From assembly GCF_020621385.1 (NCBI RefSeq), contig NZ_JAESVA010000004.1, forward strand, positions 372,001 to 436,000: a stretch of DNA of 64,000 nt, read 5' to 3'. This document shows positions 8,105 through 16,395 of the stretch, one piece after another (position 1 is the stretch's first letter; every line of letters starts with the position of its first letter). The DNA comes from Acidisoma cellulosilyticum. Its GTDB lineage: Bacteria; Pseudomonadota; Alphaproteobacteria; Acetobacterales; Acetobacteraceae. The notes under the pieces are model-generated. The model searched no databases and was not told the DNA's origin. It saw only the letters and a program-made list of their open reading frames with translations. Position numbers and translations under genes: made by a program.

Positions 8105-9037
8105 ATGGCAAGTGCGGTTCGCGTCGGCGTTGGTGTCGATATCGGTGGCACGTCGATCAAGTTCGGGCTGGTGACGGAGAGCGGAGAGGTGCTCGCCAAA
8201 CGCGCCATTCCGCTCGACAAATCCACGCCCTTCGCGCGGTTCGCGACGGAATTGGGTGATGAGATCGCGGCTTTGCTCGCGGACGGCCCAGCGCCGGTCG
8301 CGATCGGCGTCGGCGTGCCGGCCTATCCCAATCCCAAGACCGGCGGGTTGATGAAATCCATCCCGAATGCACCGCCGCTGACGGGCGGATCCTTGCGCGA
8401 CGAATTCACGGCGCGCTTCGGCCTGCCGACCGTCATCGGCAATGACGGGGTCTGCGCCACGGAAGGCGAAATGGTCTGGGGCGCCGGTCGGCCCTTCCAG
8501 CGCTTCGCGGTGCTGACGCTCGGCACCGGGATCGGCGGCGCGGTCGTCATCGACCGCAAGATCATCGACGGGCCCAATGGGCTGCCCCCCGAGATCGGCG
8601 CCATCTGTCTCGATCCGTCGCGGACGGACCTGCCCGGTCCCATTCCCGGCACCTTCGAATTTCTGGCGAGTGCCAGCGCCCTGCTGCGCCGCTACCAGGC
8701 GCTGACGGGCGACGTGGGCATCACCACAACGCAGGAGGTCTATGACCGCGCGAAGGCCGGCGACGCGACAGCCCTTCAGGTGGTGCATGAGGGCGGCCGC
8801 TGGATCGCCCAGGCCATCGGCATGATGTCCAATATGCTCAACCTTGAAGCGGTGATCCTGGGCGGCGGCCTGTCCGGCGCGGGCGAGTTTCTATTGGACA
8901 CGGTGCGCCCCTACCTCAAGGGTTTCTATTGGGCGCTGTTCGAGCGCCCGCCGCTTCTGTTATTGGCCGAGACCGGCAATGACGCCGGCATTATCGGCGC
9001 CGCCGCCATCGGCCTCGCTGGCCGGCCCGTCTCATAA
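8105..9037 (+). CDS. ROK-family sugar kinase, zinc motif absent
   Basis: The 310-residue kinase has the ATP-phosphate loop VGVDIGGTSIKFG (about residues 8-20), the catalytic Asp in VIGNDGVCATEGEM and the second phosphate loop LTLGTGIGGA. Where ROK kinases normally have E-x-G-H and a CxCGxxGCxE zinc knuckle, this protein reads PPEIGAICLDPSRTDLPGP, lacking both the His and the cysteines, so it belongs to a zinc-free branch. It is translationally linked to the SIS gene (2-base gap). The ATG at 8105 gives the standard N-terminus. Its 3' end overlaps the convergent GMC gene by 6 bases. Substrate probably a hexose or ketosamine; not determined. Confidence 0.87.
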   Translation: MASAVRVGVGVDIGGTSIKFGLVTESGEVLAKRAIPLDKSTPFARFATELGDEIAALLADGPAPVAIGVGVPAYPNPKTGGLMKSIPNAPPLTGGSLRDEFTARFGLPTVIGNDGVCATEGEMVWGAGRPFQRFAVLTLGTGIGGAVVIDRKIIDGPNGLPPEIGAICLDPSRTDLPGPIPGTFEFLASASALLRRYQALTGDVGITTTQEVYDRAKAGDATALQVVHEGGRWIAQAIGMMSNMLNLEAVILGGGLSGAGEFLLDTVRPYLKGFYWALFERPPLLLLAETGNDAGIIGAAAIGLAGRPVS

Positions 9038-10735
9038 TCGCTCGGCCTTGATCAGGTCAGCGATCCGCTCCGCCATCATGATGGTGGGGATATTGGTATT
9101 GGCGCGCGGGATCGTCGGCATCAGCGATGCGTCGACGACGCGCAGATTCTGGGCGCCATGAACGCGGCCCTGGCCGTCCGTCACGGCCATAGGGTCCTCG
9201 GCGGCGCCCATGCGTGCGGTGCCGGAGGCATGCCATACGCCACCGACGCCTGCGCCGATGAAGGCGGTCAGCGCGGCGTCGTCCCGTAGAAGATCGTCGA
9301 GACGGGTGCCGAGCGTGACGGCGCCGTGGATCAGTGCGGAGCGTAGCGGCCCGGCATAGTCCAGCATGGCGCCGAAGATGCCGCGTTGGGCGGCATTGAC
9401 GAAGCCAGCCCCTGCGATCCTCGCCACGCGTGGTGAATAGCTGGTGGGGAAAACGGTCCCGGCCCAGCCCTGCATCAGCGGATCGGTCAGTGTTTTGGCA
9501 CCGAGGCGAAAGCCGAGCTTCAGCCGCTCCATATCCCGCGCATCCGAGAGCAAGCGGAAATCGACCTTCGGCTCCGCGTGCGCGTCACGCGATGCCAATT
9601 CCACCTTGCCGCGCGAATAGGCCTTATTTACCCAGATGAACAAAGTGCCGACACGCTGGCCGACCGAATGCCAGCCGGAGCGCGCGATCATGGCCGCATG
9701 CATGTCGCCCTCCGGCGTGCCGGCAAGGTCAGAGGAAAACCGCAGGATGGCGTGGTCATGATGCTCCGCCAGGTCGCGCAGCCTTGCTGACGGCGGCAGA
9801 TAGCAGGAGACGGCGGTCGAGGGATGTTCCATCAAATTGGCGCCGACACCGGCATGCGCCAGCACGACAGGAATGCCGAGCGCCTTAAGCGCTTCCGCCG
9901 GTCCTATGCCGCTGCGCAACAATAGGGCGGCCGTATGGATGGCGCCGGTCGAGATAATCACCTCCTCGGCGGCCCAGGTCTCGGGCTCGCCATTATCTGC
10001 GGCGAGCGTCACGGCACCGGTCGCGCGCTTGCCGTCGAACGTGATGCGATCGACATGACGGTCGGTGACGATGCGCAGGTTCGGCCGGCGGCGGATGTCG
10101 GGCGTGAGATAGGCGATGGAGGTCGGCACGCGCTGACCGTCATCGCCGACCGCGATGGCGCCGGTATAGATGCCGTCCGCCCATTCGCCATTCTGATCGG
10201 CTTTCGGCTGATGGCCATGCGCGGCGAGCGTGCGGCTGACGGCCTTGACGAAGGGTGACATTGCCGCGTCGCCGATGCGGCGCACCGGAATGGGGCCGTC
10301 CTTGCCATGGAAAGGCCCGTCGCAATCGACGTCGCGCTCCAGCTTGCGGAAATAGGGCAGGCAGGCGTCCCAGGACCATCCTGCGGCGCCCGACTGGCCC
10401 CATTCGTCATAGTCGCCGGGCGCGCCGCGATTGGCGACCATGGCATTGACGGCGGAGCCGCCGCCGAGGACGCGCCCTTGCTCGTAGCGACGAGGCGAAC
10501 GCCCCTCCGTCCGTCCGCCCGGCGCGCCAAGGAAGGCGGTCAGGCTGCTCCAGATATTGCCGGGGTCGAGATAGGCGCGGCCCGGATAACGGCTGCGGAT
10601 GGCGGGCGGCATGGTCTCCGCCGTCAAATCCCGCCCAGCCTCGATCAAGGTGACGCGGTGGCGCGCGTCTTCAGTCAGTCGGGCGGCTAGCGCGCAGCCC
10701 GCAGAGCCGCCGCCCAGGATCAGAAAATGCGTCAC
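9032..10735 (-). CDS. GMC-family FAD-dependent oxidoreductase (choline dehydrogenase-like)
   Basis: The 567-residue flavoenzyme oxidises an alcohol group. The N-terminal FAD loop is FLILGGGSAGCALAAR (residues 4-19), the GMC signature lies around GRVLGGGSAVNAM, and the catalytic His region is GVWHASGTARMG. The C-terminal FAD segment is LRVVDASLMPTIPRANTN. There is no signal peptide. The gene follows the ribose-type binding-protein gene by 25 bases on the same strand, so it closes that ABC operon and probably performs the first oxidation of the imported compound. Family certain; substrate unknown. Confidence 0.92.
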   Translation of the reverse strand: MTHFLILGGGSAGCALAARLTEDARHRVTLIEAGRDLTAETMPPAIRSRYPGRAYLDPGNIWSSLTAFLGAPGGRTEGRSPRRYEQGRVLGGGSAVNAMVANRGAPGDYDEWGQSGAAGWSWDACLPYFRKLERDVDCDGPFHGKDGPIPVRRIGDAAMSPFVKAVSRTLAAHGHQPKADQNGEWADGIYTGAIAVGDDGQRVPTSIAYLTPDIRRRPNLRIVTDRHVDRITFDGKRATGAVTLAADNGEPETWAAEEVIISTGAIHTAALLLRSGIGPAEALKALGIPVVLAHAGVGANLMEHPSTAVSCYLPPSARLRDLAEHHDHAILRFSSDLAGTPEGDMHAAMIARSGWHSVGQRVGTLFIWVNKAYSRGKVELASRDAHAEPKVDFRLLSDARDMERLKLGFRLGAKTLTDPLMQGWAGTVFPTSYSPRVARIAGAGFVNAAQRGIFGAMLDYAGPLRSALIHGAVTLGTRLDDLLRDDAALTAFIGAGVGGVWHASGTARMGAAEDPMAVTDGQGRVHGAQNLRVVDASLMPTIPRANTNIPTIMMAERIADLIKAERL

Positions 10736-10760
10736 GGTGATCGTCTCCCCTCAGACCGCG

Positions 10761-11927
10761 TTACGGCTTGCCACCCCAACGCTCCGGGTAGCCGGGCATG
10801 CCTTCGCAGCCGCATGCCGCGTAATGCAGGGGCGGCATCTTGGCATTCACGTATTGGTCGAGATTGGCGCTGGTGATGATGGGCTGCGGCAGAATCCAGT
10901 TCGGGCCATAGACCGGCTTGCCTTGCAGAACATCCAAGGCCGCGATCAGCGCCGTGCGCCATTGATAGGCAGGATAGGTGGGGGCGATGCCTTTGAAGCC
11001 TTCCTGCTTCCATTTCTGCAGATAGTCTTCCTGGTCCTCTCCGGTGATGATGGGGTAATCCTGCCCTGCATCCTCGAAAGCTTCGGCGACGGCCACCGAC
11101 ATGGCGCCGAAATCGACCCAGACCGCGTCGATCTTGCCGAAGCGGCTGAGATAGTCGCTGACCACGGCTTTGGTTTTGGCATTGTCGGCGCCGGTATATT
11201 CGACGCCGATCGGCTTGATGCCGGCATCGGTGAAGATTTTTGCGGCGGCGTCATCCCGCGTCTCAAACACATCGATGCCGGGCGCGGTGCGCAGTTCCAG
11301 CAGCTTGCCGCCCTTGGGCATATGATCGACGACATAGGTGGCGCCGGCGATGCCATAGGCATAGCCGCCGATCGTGCGCACGGCCGTCACGGGACAGGTT
11401 GTATTGACGCTGCGATCGAAGGTGATGACCGGCAGCACCTTGCAGGCTTCCTCGACCACCGGGGTCAGCGCATCGGATGTATGCGGCGAGACGATCAGCA
11501 CGTCGCATTTGCCGCCGGTCACGAAGGCCCGGATATCGGAAATCTGCTTGTCGTCCTTGTCCTGCGCATCCGCGTAACTCAACGATGCGATCTCAGATTT
11601 ATGCAATTCGGCTTCGGCCTGCATGACCTTCCAGCCGACCACGCGCCAGGGATTGCTGACGCTCGCATTGGAGAAGCAGACCCGATAGGGCGGTGCCTTT
11701 TTGTATTTGGCGGTATCGACCGTGGCACTGCTCAGGCTTTGCAGCCAGGGCTTGTCGGCGGGCCCGATGGGCTTGGCGGACATCAACGCCTTTTCATAGG
11801 CGAATTCCTTCGCCATGGCGGTGCTGTCACTGGTCGCTGTCTGTGCCCAGGCCGTCGCGGTGAGCGTCGTCGCGACCATTAAAGCGGCACCGCTGACGCC
11901 GAGGCGCCATGCTGTCTTTCGTTTCAT
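10761..11927 (-). CDS. ribose-type ABC substrate-binding protein
   Basis: The 388-residue secreted protein starts MKRKTAWRLGVSGAALMVAT and ends its signal peptide at about AWAQ. The periplasmic-binding fold of the sugar type follows (CFSNASVSNPWR near residue 80, DVLIVSPHTSDALTPVV, GGYAYGIAGATYVVDHM, then WVDFGAMSVAVAEAFED). It is longer than RbsB because of N-terminal and C-terminal additions (a Cys pair in YAACGCEG near the end). It is fourth in the operon ATPase, permease, permease, binding protein, GMC. The ligand is probably a sugar or cyclitol; not determined. Confidence 0.87.
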   Translation of the reverse strand: MKRKTAWRLGVSGAALMVATTLTATAWAQTATSDSTAMAKEFAYEKALMSAKPIGPADKPWLQSLSSATVDTAKYKKAPPYRVCFSNASVSNPWRVVGWKVMQAEAELHKSEIASLSYADAQDKDDKQISDIRAFVTGGKCDVLIVSPHTSDALTPVVEEACKVLPVITFDRSVNTTCPVTAVRTIGGYAYGIAGATYVVDHMPKGGKLLELRTAPGIDVFETRDDAAAKIFTDAGIKPIGVEYTGADNAKTKAVVSDYLSRFGKIDAVWVDFGAMSVAVAEAFEDAGQDYPIITGEDQEDYLQKWKQEGFKGIAPTYPAYQWRTALIAALDVLQGKPVYGPNWILPQPIITSANLDQYVNAKMPPLHYAACGCEGMPGYPERWGGKP

Positions 11928-11964
11928 GTCAAAAATTCCCCTTTTTATGTTTTTATTGGGAGAT

Positions 11965-12960
11965 TTACTGTCTTGTGCCGCTCCGTCGCGCAGTCAGCGC
12001 TGCGGCGGCGACCAGAATAAGCCCCTGCACGGCAACGCGTAGCGGCTCCGGAAAGCCGATGAGGTTCAGCAGGGTGAAGAGCGCGTAGAGTGTCAGGCCG
12101 CCGAAAATGGCGCCGGTCATGCTGCCTTCCCCGCCGAGCAGGACGACCCCGCCGATGACGGCCGCCGATGTCGCCTCCAACTCGTAGCCGGTGCCGACAT
12201 CGACCGAGACGCCTGAAAAGCCGCCGAGCAGAATACCGGCGGTGACGGCGGCGAGCGCCGAGATGACGAAGGCCAGCATGCGCTGCCGCCGCACCGGCAC
12301 GCCGGAGAGTTCGGCTGCGCGGGGATTATCCCCGATCATCAGTAGAAGTCGGCCGAAATTCGTGAAATGGAACAGCCAGACCAGAACGGCGAGGCTGCCG
12401 ACCAGCACGACCACCGCCACCGGCAGCCGCTGGATCAGCGGCACATGGCGCCAGACATAGCGGCCGAAATAGCGCAGATTGACGGGCAGATAGCCCTCCG
12501 GCGCGCCGCCGGACCAGAGCATCGCGACACCCTTGACGGAGAGCAGCATGCCAAGCGTGGTGATAATGGACGGCACCTTGCCCCAGGCGACGATGGCGCC
12601 GTTGATCAGACCGACCGTGAGGCCGATGCCATAGGCGGCCAGCAGGGCGATCCAGGTCAGGCTGCCGTCGCCCCCGGTGATGAGCGCGCAAGCGACCACG
12701 ACCAGGGTGATCAGCGACCCGACCGAGAGATCGAAACCGCCGGTCACGAGCACGAAAGTCTGGCCGGCGGAGAGAATGATCACCGGGGAGGCACGCTGCA
12801 GCAGGCTCATCAAGCCTGGAGCCGTGCGATACAGCGGGCTTATCCAGCAGATCGCGGCCAGCAGGACCAGGAAAATGACGATCGTCGGGTTGATGCGGCG
12901 CCAGGCGACACGCGGTGTGGGTGGGCGGCTGACCGCATGCGTGAGGATTTTCGCGGTCAT
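11965..12960 (-). CDS. ribose-type ABC permease (second of a pair)
   Basis: The 331-residue polytopic membrane protein is of the RbsC/AraH type, with the conserved FVLVTGGFDLSVGSLITL after helix two and a C-terminal half with EATSAAVIGGVVLLGGEGS. It overlaps the upstream permease gene by 4 bases, so two non-identical RbsC-like subunits are made together, which suggests a heterodimeric channel. It precedes the binding-protein gene by 37 bases. Confidence 0.9.
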   Translation of the reverse strand: MTAKILTHAVSRPPTPRVAWRRINPTIVIFLVLLAAICWISPLYRTAPGLMSLLQRASPVIILSAGQTFVLVTGGFDLSVGSLITLVVVACALITGGDGSLTWIALLAAYGIGLTVGLINGAIVAWGKVPSIITTLGMLLSVKGVAMLWSGGAPEGYLPVNLRYFGRYVWRHVPLIQRLPVAVVVLVGSLAVLVWLFHFTNFGRLLLMIGDNPRAAELSGVPVRRQRMLAFVISALAAVTAGILLGGFSGVSVDVGTGYELEATSAAVIGGVVLLGGEGSMTGAIFGGLTLYALFTLLNLIGFPEPLRVAVQGLILVAAAALTARRSGTRQ

Positions 12961-13934
12961 GCGACATGCGCCTTGCCGCGAAACGTATAGGCAGCGACGG
13001 AACTGATGACGATCAGCCCGCGCAGAATCTGGCCCAGAAACGGGTCGATCTGCAGCATGTTGAAAACCGCATCGATGGTGGCAAAGACGAAAACGCCGGC
13101 GATGGTGCCGGCCACCCCCCCTCGGCCGCCCGAGAGCAGAGTACCGCCGATGACGACGACGGCGACGGAATCGAGATCATAGCCGCCGTCGCGTCCCACC
13201 CAGGGCGTGCCGGCGCCGAGCCAGCTGGCGAGATAGAGGCCGCTGACGGCGGCCGTCACGCTCGCCGCGATATGCGCGCCGATGACGAACCGGTCGGTCC
13301 GGATACCGGCAAGCCGGGCTGTGCGCGCGTCACCGCCGACGCCATAGAGACGAAAGCCGATGACGGTGCGGCTGAGAACAAAACCTGCGAGCGCGACAAC
13401 CGCGGCGAGCAGGAGCAGGGCAAGCGGAATACCCAGGACATGCCCATAGGCAAGGACACGAAAGCTGGCCGGGACCGAGCCCGGCAGATCGTCATAGGCG
13501 GCGGACAGCACGCCTTGCAGTACGAGGCCAATGCCAAGGGTTGCGATCAAGGGACTGACCTTGAGCTTAGACACGATCAGCCCATTGGCGAGGCCGACGA
13601 TCACGCCGATCGCAATTGCGGCCGCAATGCCCAAGGCGATGGCGTCAGGACGGCCGTTCATGACATGGGCGGCGATGACGGCCGAGACGCTGATGAGATT
13701 GGCGACCGAGAGATCGATCGAGCCGACCAGCAGCACCAAGGTCTGGCCGCAAGCGGTGATGCCGAGGGCGACCATGCGTTGCAGCAGCCCGGCGATGCCG
13801 GCCCAGGAGAGCTGAGCGCTCTGCGCGGTTGCGAGCGAGACCACCGCATAGGTCAAGGCCGCGCCCACGATCAGCGCGGCCGGCAGCAATCCCTGCGGCC
13901 TGAACCGACGGGTCGACAGCGTGATCCCGCTCAT
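12957..13934 (-). CDS. ribose-type ABC permease (first of a pair)
   Basis: The 325-residue RbsC-like membrane protein carries TLVLLVGSIDLSVANLIS and DLDSVAVVVIGGTLLSGGRG, the two diagnostic stretches of the family. It overlaps the ATPase gene upstream and the second permease downstream by 4 bases each (ATGA junctions), indicating translational coupling across all three. It is distinct enough from its neighbour to be an old paralogue. Confidence 0.9.
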   Translation of the reverse strand: MSGITLSTRRFRPQGLLPAALIVGAALTYAVVSLATAQSAQLSWAGIAGLLQRMVALGITACGQTLVLLVGSIDLSVANLISVSAVIAAHVMNGRPDAIALGIAAAIAIGVIVGLANGLIVSKLKVSPLIATLGIGLVLQGVLSAAYDDLPGSVPASFRVLAYGHVLGIPLALLLLAAVVALAGFVLSRTVIGFRLYGVGGDARTARLAGIRTDRFVIGAHIAASVTAAVSGLYLASWLGAGTPWVGRDGGYDLDSVAVVVIGGTLLSGGRGGVAGTIAGVFVFATIDAVFNMLQIDPFLGQILRGLIVISSVAAYTFRGKAHVA

Positions 13935-15484
13935 GCGACCAGCTCCGCCACTTGGCCAGGGCCATGGACGGCATGGGCCATGATCTCGCTCTCGGCTGAG
14001 CCGGCGGGCAGTTCCACCAGAATGCGGCCGCCGCTCATGACCAGGATACGGTCGCTGGCGCCGATGATTTCAGTGAGGTCGGAGGAGACCATCACCACGG
14101 CGCCGCCGGCATCGGCGTAGCGCCGGAGAAGGGCATAGATCGTCGCCTTCGCACCGACATCGATACCGCGCGTCGGTTCGGCCACGACCCATAGATGCGG
14201 TGCGGTCGCAAGCCAGCGTGCGAAAACCACCTTCTGCTGATTGCCGCCGGACAGACGACCGACCGCCACACCGAAATCCGCGGCGCGCATTTCCACGTCG
14301 CGGAACAAAGCGTCGATGCGGCCGGGATTGCGGTTGGCGATTGACGGCAGCGCGAGACCTGCGGCCAAGGCCCGCAGGGCCAGAGATGCATTGTCGCGGA
14401 GCGATTGGCGCAGGCCGAGCCCCTCCGCCTTACGATCATCCGAGAGGTAAGCGATGCCGCGCTGCACGGCCTCTCGTGGGGATCGCGGTGCCGGCCGCCC
14501 GTCACGGAAGGTGATCTGTCCTGTCGTGAAGCGCTGATCCCCGACGAGCGCGCGGGCGAGGGCGGTCTTGCCTGACCCTTCCAGCCCAGCGACGCCCAGG
14601 ATCTGCCCGGCATAGAGCGTCAGATCGATATCGTGCAGAGCGGCATTGCCGCCGCCCAGGATCGTGAGCAAGGCTTCCCCCGGTGTGGTAGCGCTGCGGG
14701 GCGGAAAAAGCGCGCTGACGGGACGGCCGACCATCAGCCGGATGACCTTGTCCGGCGTCGCGTCTGCGGCATCGAACGTGCCCATGCCGCAACCGTCCTT
14801 GAGCACCGTGATGCGGTCGGCAATCTCGAACACTTCCCGCATGCGGTGGGAGATATAGACGATGCCGACGCCGCTGCTGCGCAGCTCGGCAATGACCCGG
14901 AAAAGCTTGGCGCTTTCGACTGTGTCGAGGGGGGCGGTCGGTTCATCGAAGACCAGCAGGCGCGCATGGGTGGCGATGGCCTTGGCGATCTCAACCACCT
15001 GCTGTTCGGCGATGGAGAGGCTTGCGACGGGCGCTTCCGGCGGAATGGCACTGCCGAGGCGGGCCAGGGCGTCGCGCGCTTCCGTCACCATCCGCCGCCG
15101 ATCGACCAGGCCGCCGCGAGAGGGCTCGCGGCCGAGCAGGATGTTTTCGGCCACGGTGCGATGCGGCAGCAGGCTGAGTTCCTGATGGATGATGCCGATG
15201 CCGGCGGCCCGTGCTTCGACCGGGTGCACGAAACGCATCTCCTGTCCGTTCAACAGGATGCGCCCGCTACTGACTGGAAAAGCACCGGTCAGGATTTTCA
15301 TGAGGGTCGATTTGCCGGCGCCGTTTTCGCCGCACAGCGCATGCACCTCACCCGCGCGCACATCGAAGGAGATAGTGTCGAGCACCTGGATGCTGCCGAA
15401 GAACTTTGAGACGTCCTGCATACTGAGCAGGACCGTTCCATCCACGGCTTTGCCGATCGCTGCTGTCCCGTTTCTGTTTGGCAC
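13931..15484 (-). CDS. sugar ABC transporter ATP-binding protein, two cassettes (RbsA/MglA type)
   Basis: The 517-residue cytoplasmic ATPase has two fused nucleotide-binding domains. Cassette one has Walker A GENGAGKST and the Walker B region LLVFDEPTAPLD. Cassette two has a diverged Walker A, GLEGSGKTALAR, and the signature LSGGNQQKVVFARWL. The cassette-one signature (VASLSIAEQQVVEIAKAIA) lacks the usual SGG, as is common in this family. It is first in the importer operon, with a promoter and TetR-type operator immediately upstream (15539-15583). Confidence 0.92.
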   Translation of the reverse strand: MPNRNGTAAIGKAVDGTVLLSMQDVSKFFGSIQVLDTISFDVRAGEVHALCGENGAGKSTLMKILTGAFPVSSGRILLNGQEMRFVHPVEARAAGIGIIHQELSLLPHRTVAENILLGREPSRGGLVDRRRMVTEARDALARLGSAIPPEAPVASLSIAEQQVVEIAKAIATHARLLVFDEPTAPLDTVESAKLFRVIAELRSSGVGIVYISHRMREVFEIADRITVLKDGCGMGTFDAADATPDKVIRLMVGRPVSALFPPRSATTPGEALLTILGGGNAALHDIDLTLYAGQILGVAGLEGSGKTALARALVGDQRFTTGQITFRDGRPAPRSPREAVQRGIAYLSDDRKAEGLGLRQSLRDNASLALRALAAGLALPSIANRNPGRIDALFRDVEMRAADFGVAVGRLSGGNQQKVVFARWLATAPHLWVVAEPTRGIDVGAKATIYALLRRYADAGGAVVMVSSDLTEIIGASDRILVMSGGRILVELPAGSAESEIMAHAVHGPGQVAELVA

Positions 15485-15538
15485 CGGTCTTCCCCGCGCT
15501 CTGGCCTTGTTCGGTCTTCCCCGGAAGGGGTGCCTAAA

Positions 15539-15552
15539 TAACCAGTTGGTTA
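15539..15552. promoter_or_regulatory. TetR-type operator TAACC-N4-GGTTA, site 1
   Basis: TAACCAGTTGGTTA has perfect 6-base arms around a 2-base centre, extending to A...T at 15538 and 15553. It sits just downstream of the -10 of the importer promoter and between the divergent importer operon and the TetR gene. The same TAACC-N4-GGTTA occurs at 16355-16368 before the catabolic operon. Confidence 0.65.
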
Positions 15553-15553
15553 T

Positions 15554-15583
15554 AAGCTAGGAAGTGACTCGCCCGCTTGTCAA
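15554..15583 (-). promoter_or_regulatory. sigma70-like promoter of the importer operon
   Basis: On the minus strand TTGACA (15578-15583) and TAGCTT (15554-15559) are separated by 18 bases. The operator at 15539-15552 begins one base after the -10, so a bound repressor would cover the transcription start. Confidence 0.5.
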
Positions 15584-15612
15584 GCGGACATCGTGCCGGT
15601 ACGCTTCACCGC

Positions 15613-16302
15613 ATGTCAGCGACAACCAAGCCGGTCCGGAAACGGGCTTCCGCCACCAAACCCGCAACCCTGCCTGCCCCCCGTGTCGCTGCAACGCGTG
15701 ATCCGGAACGCACCAGCGCCGCCATTCTTGCTGCATCCGCGAAGGAGTTCGCCGAGAAGGGCTATGGCGGTGCGCGCATCAATGCCATAGCCGCGCGCGC
15801 TGGCAGCAATAAGCGGATGCTCTATCATTATTTCGGCGGCAAGGACGCGCTCTATCTGGCGGTGCTGGAAGGCACCTATATGCAGATACGCTTGGCCGAA
15901 ACGAAGCTGCATCTGGCAGAGCGTGATCCGGAAGACGGCATCAGAGAGCTGGTTCTTTTCACCTGGCGCTACTATCTGGACCATCCGGAATTTTTGAGCC
16001 TGCTGCATACCGAGAATCTGCATCGGGCCAAATTCCTGAAGCGCTCGGCGCGGATCTTCGAGTTGAACTCCCCGCTGGTCGTCCAGACCGGGGATTTGCT
16101 GCGTCGCGGTGCCGAAAGCGGCGTGTTCCGCAAAGATATCGACCCTGTGAAAGTCTATATCAGCATTGCCGCGCTCGGGTTCTTCTATCTGTCCAACCGC
16201 TGGACGCTGTCGACGATTTTCCGCCGCGATCTCATGACGAAGGATGAGACTGACGGCTGGGCCGCGCATATCGTCAGCATGGTTCTGGCCTCTCTCCGCT
16301 AA
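15613..16302 (+). CDS. TetR-family transcriptional regulator
   Basis: The 229-residue product has a basic, Ala/Pro-rich tail of about 35 residues and then the TetR DNA-binding domain; INAIAARAGSNKRMLYHYFG is the helix-turn-helix with its typical HYF ending. The C-terminal ligand domain contains YLDHPEFLSLLHTENLHRAK. A TTG at 15577 is also in frame, but ATG 15613 places the usual tail length. It lies between an importer operon (divergent) and a catabolic operon (downstream, same strand). Matching palindromes flank it on both sides, so it probably represses both and itself, with a pathway compound as inducer. Confidence 0.88.
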   Translation: MSATTKPVRKRASATKPATLPAPRVAATRDPERTSAAILAASAKEFAEKGYGGARINAIAARAGSNKRMLYHYFGGKDALYLAVLEGTYMQIRLAETKLHLAERDPEDGIRELVLFTWRYYLDHPEFLSLLHTENLHRAKFLKRSARIFELNSPLVVQTGDLLRRGAESGVFRKDIDPVKVYISIAALGFFYLSNRWTLSTIFRRDLMTKDETDGWAAHIVSMVLASLR

Positions 16303-16354
16303 AACGATCTTGTGCGTGACGCTTGACTCCGCGCGCTCGGCCATGCTCCCATAG

Positions 16355-16368
16355 TAACCATACGGTTA
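16355..16368. promoter_or_regulatory. TetR-type operator TAACC-N4-GGTTA, site 2
   Basis: TAACCATACGGTTA, extended to GTAACC...GGTTAC at 16354-16369, lies 27 bases upstream of the Gfo/Idh/MocA start. It repeats the arms of the site at 15539-15552 with a different 4-base centre, as expected for one dimeric repressor. Confidence 0.65.
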
Positions 16369-16395
16369 CAAAAACAAGAAACGAGGGAGAGTGCG

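Noticed and set aside
12966-14120. 384-codon plus-strand frame opposite the ribose-type permease
   Set aside because: It is antisense to two clear transporter genes, with low-complexity Asp/Gly/Gln composition and no motif.
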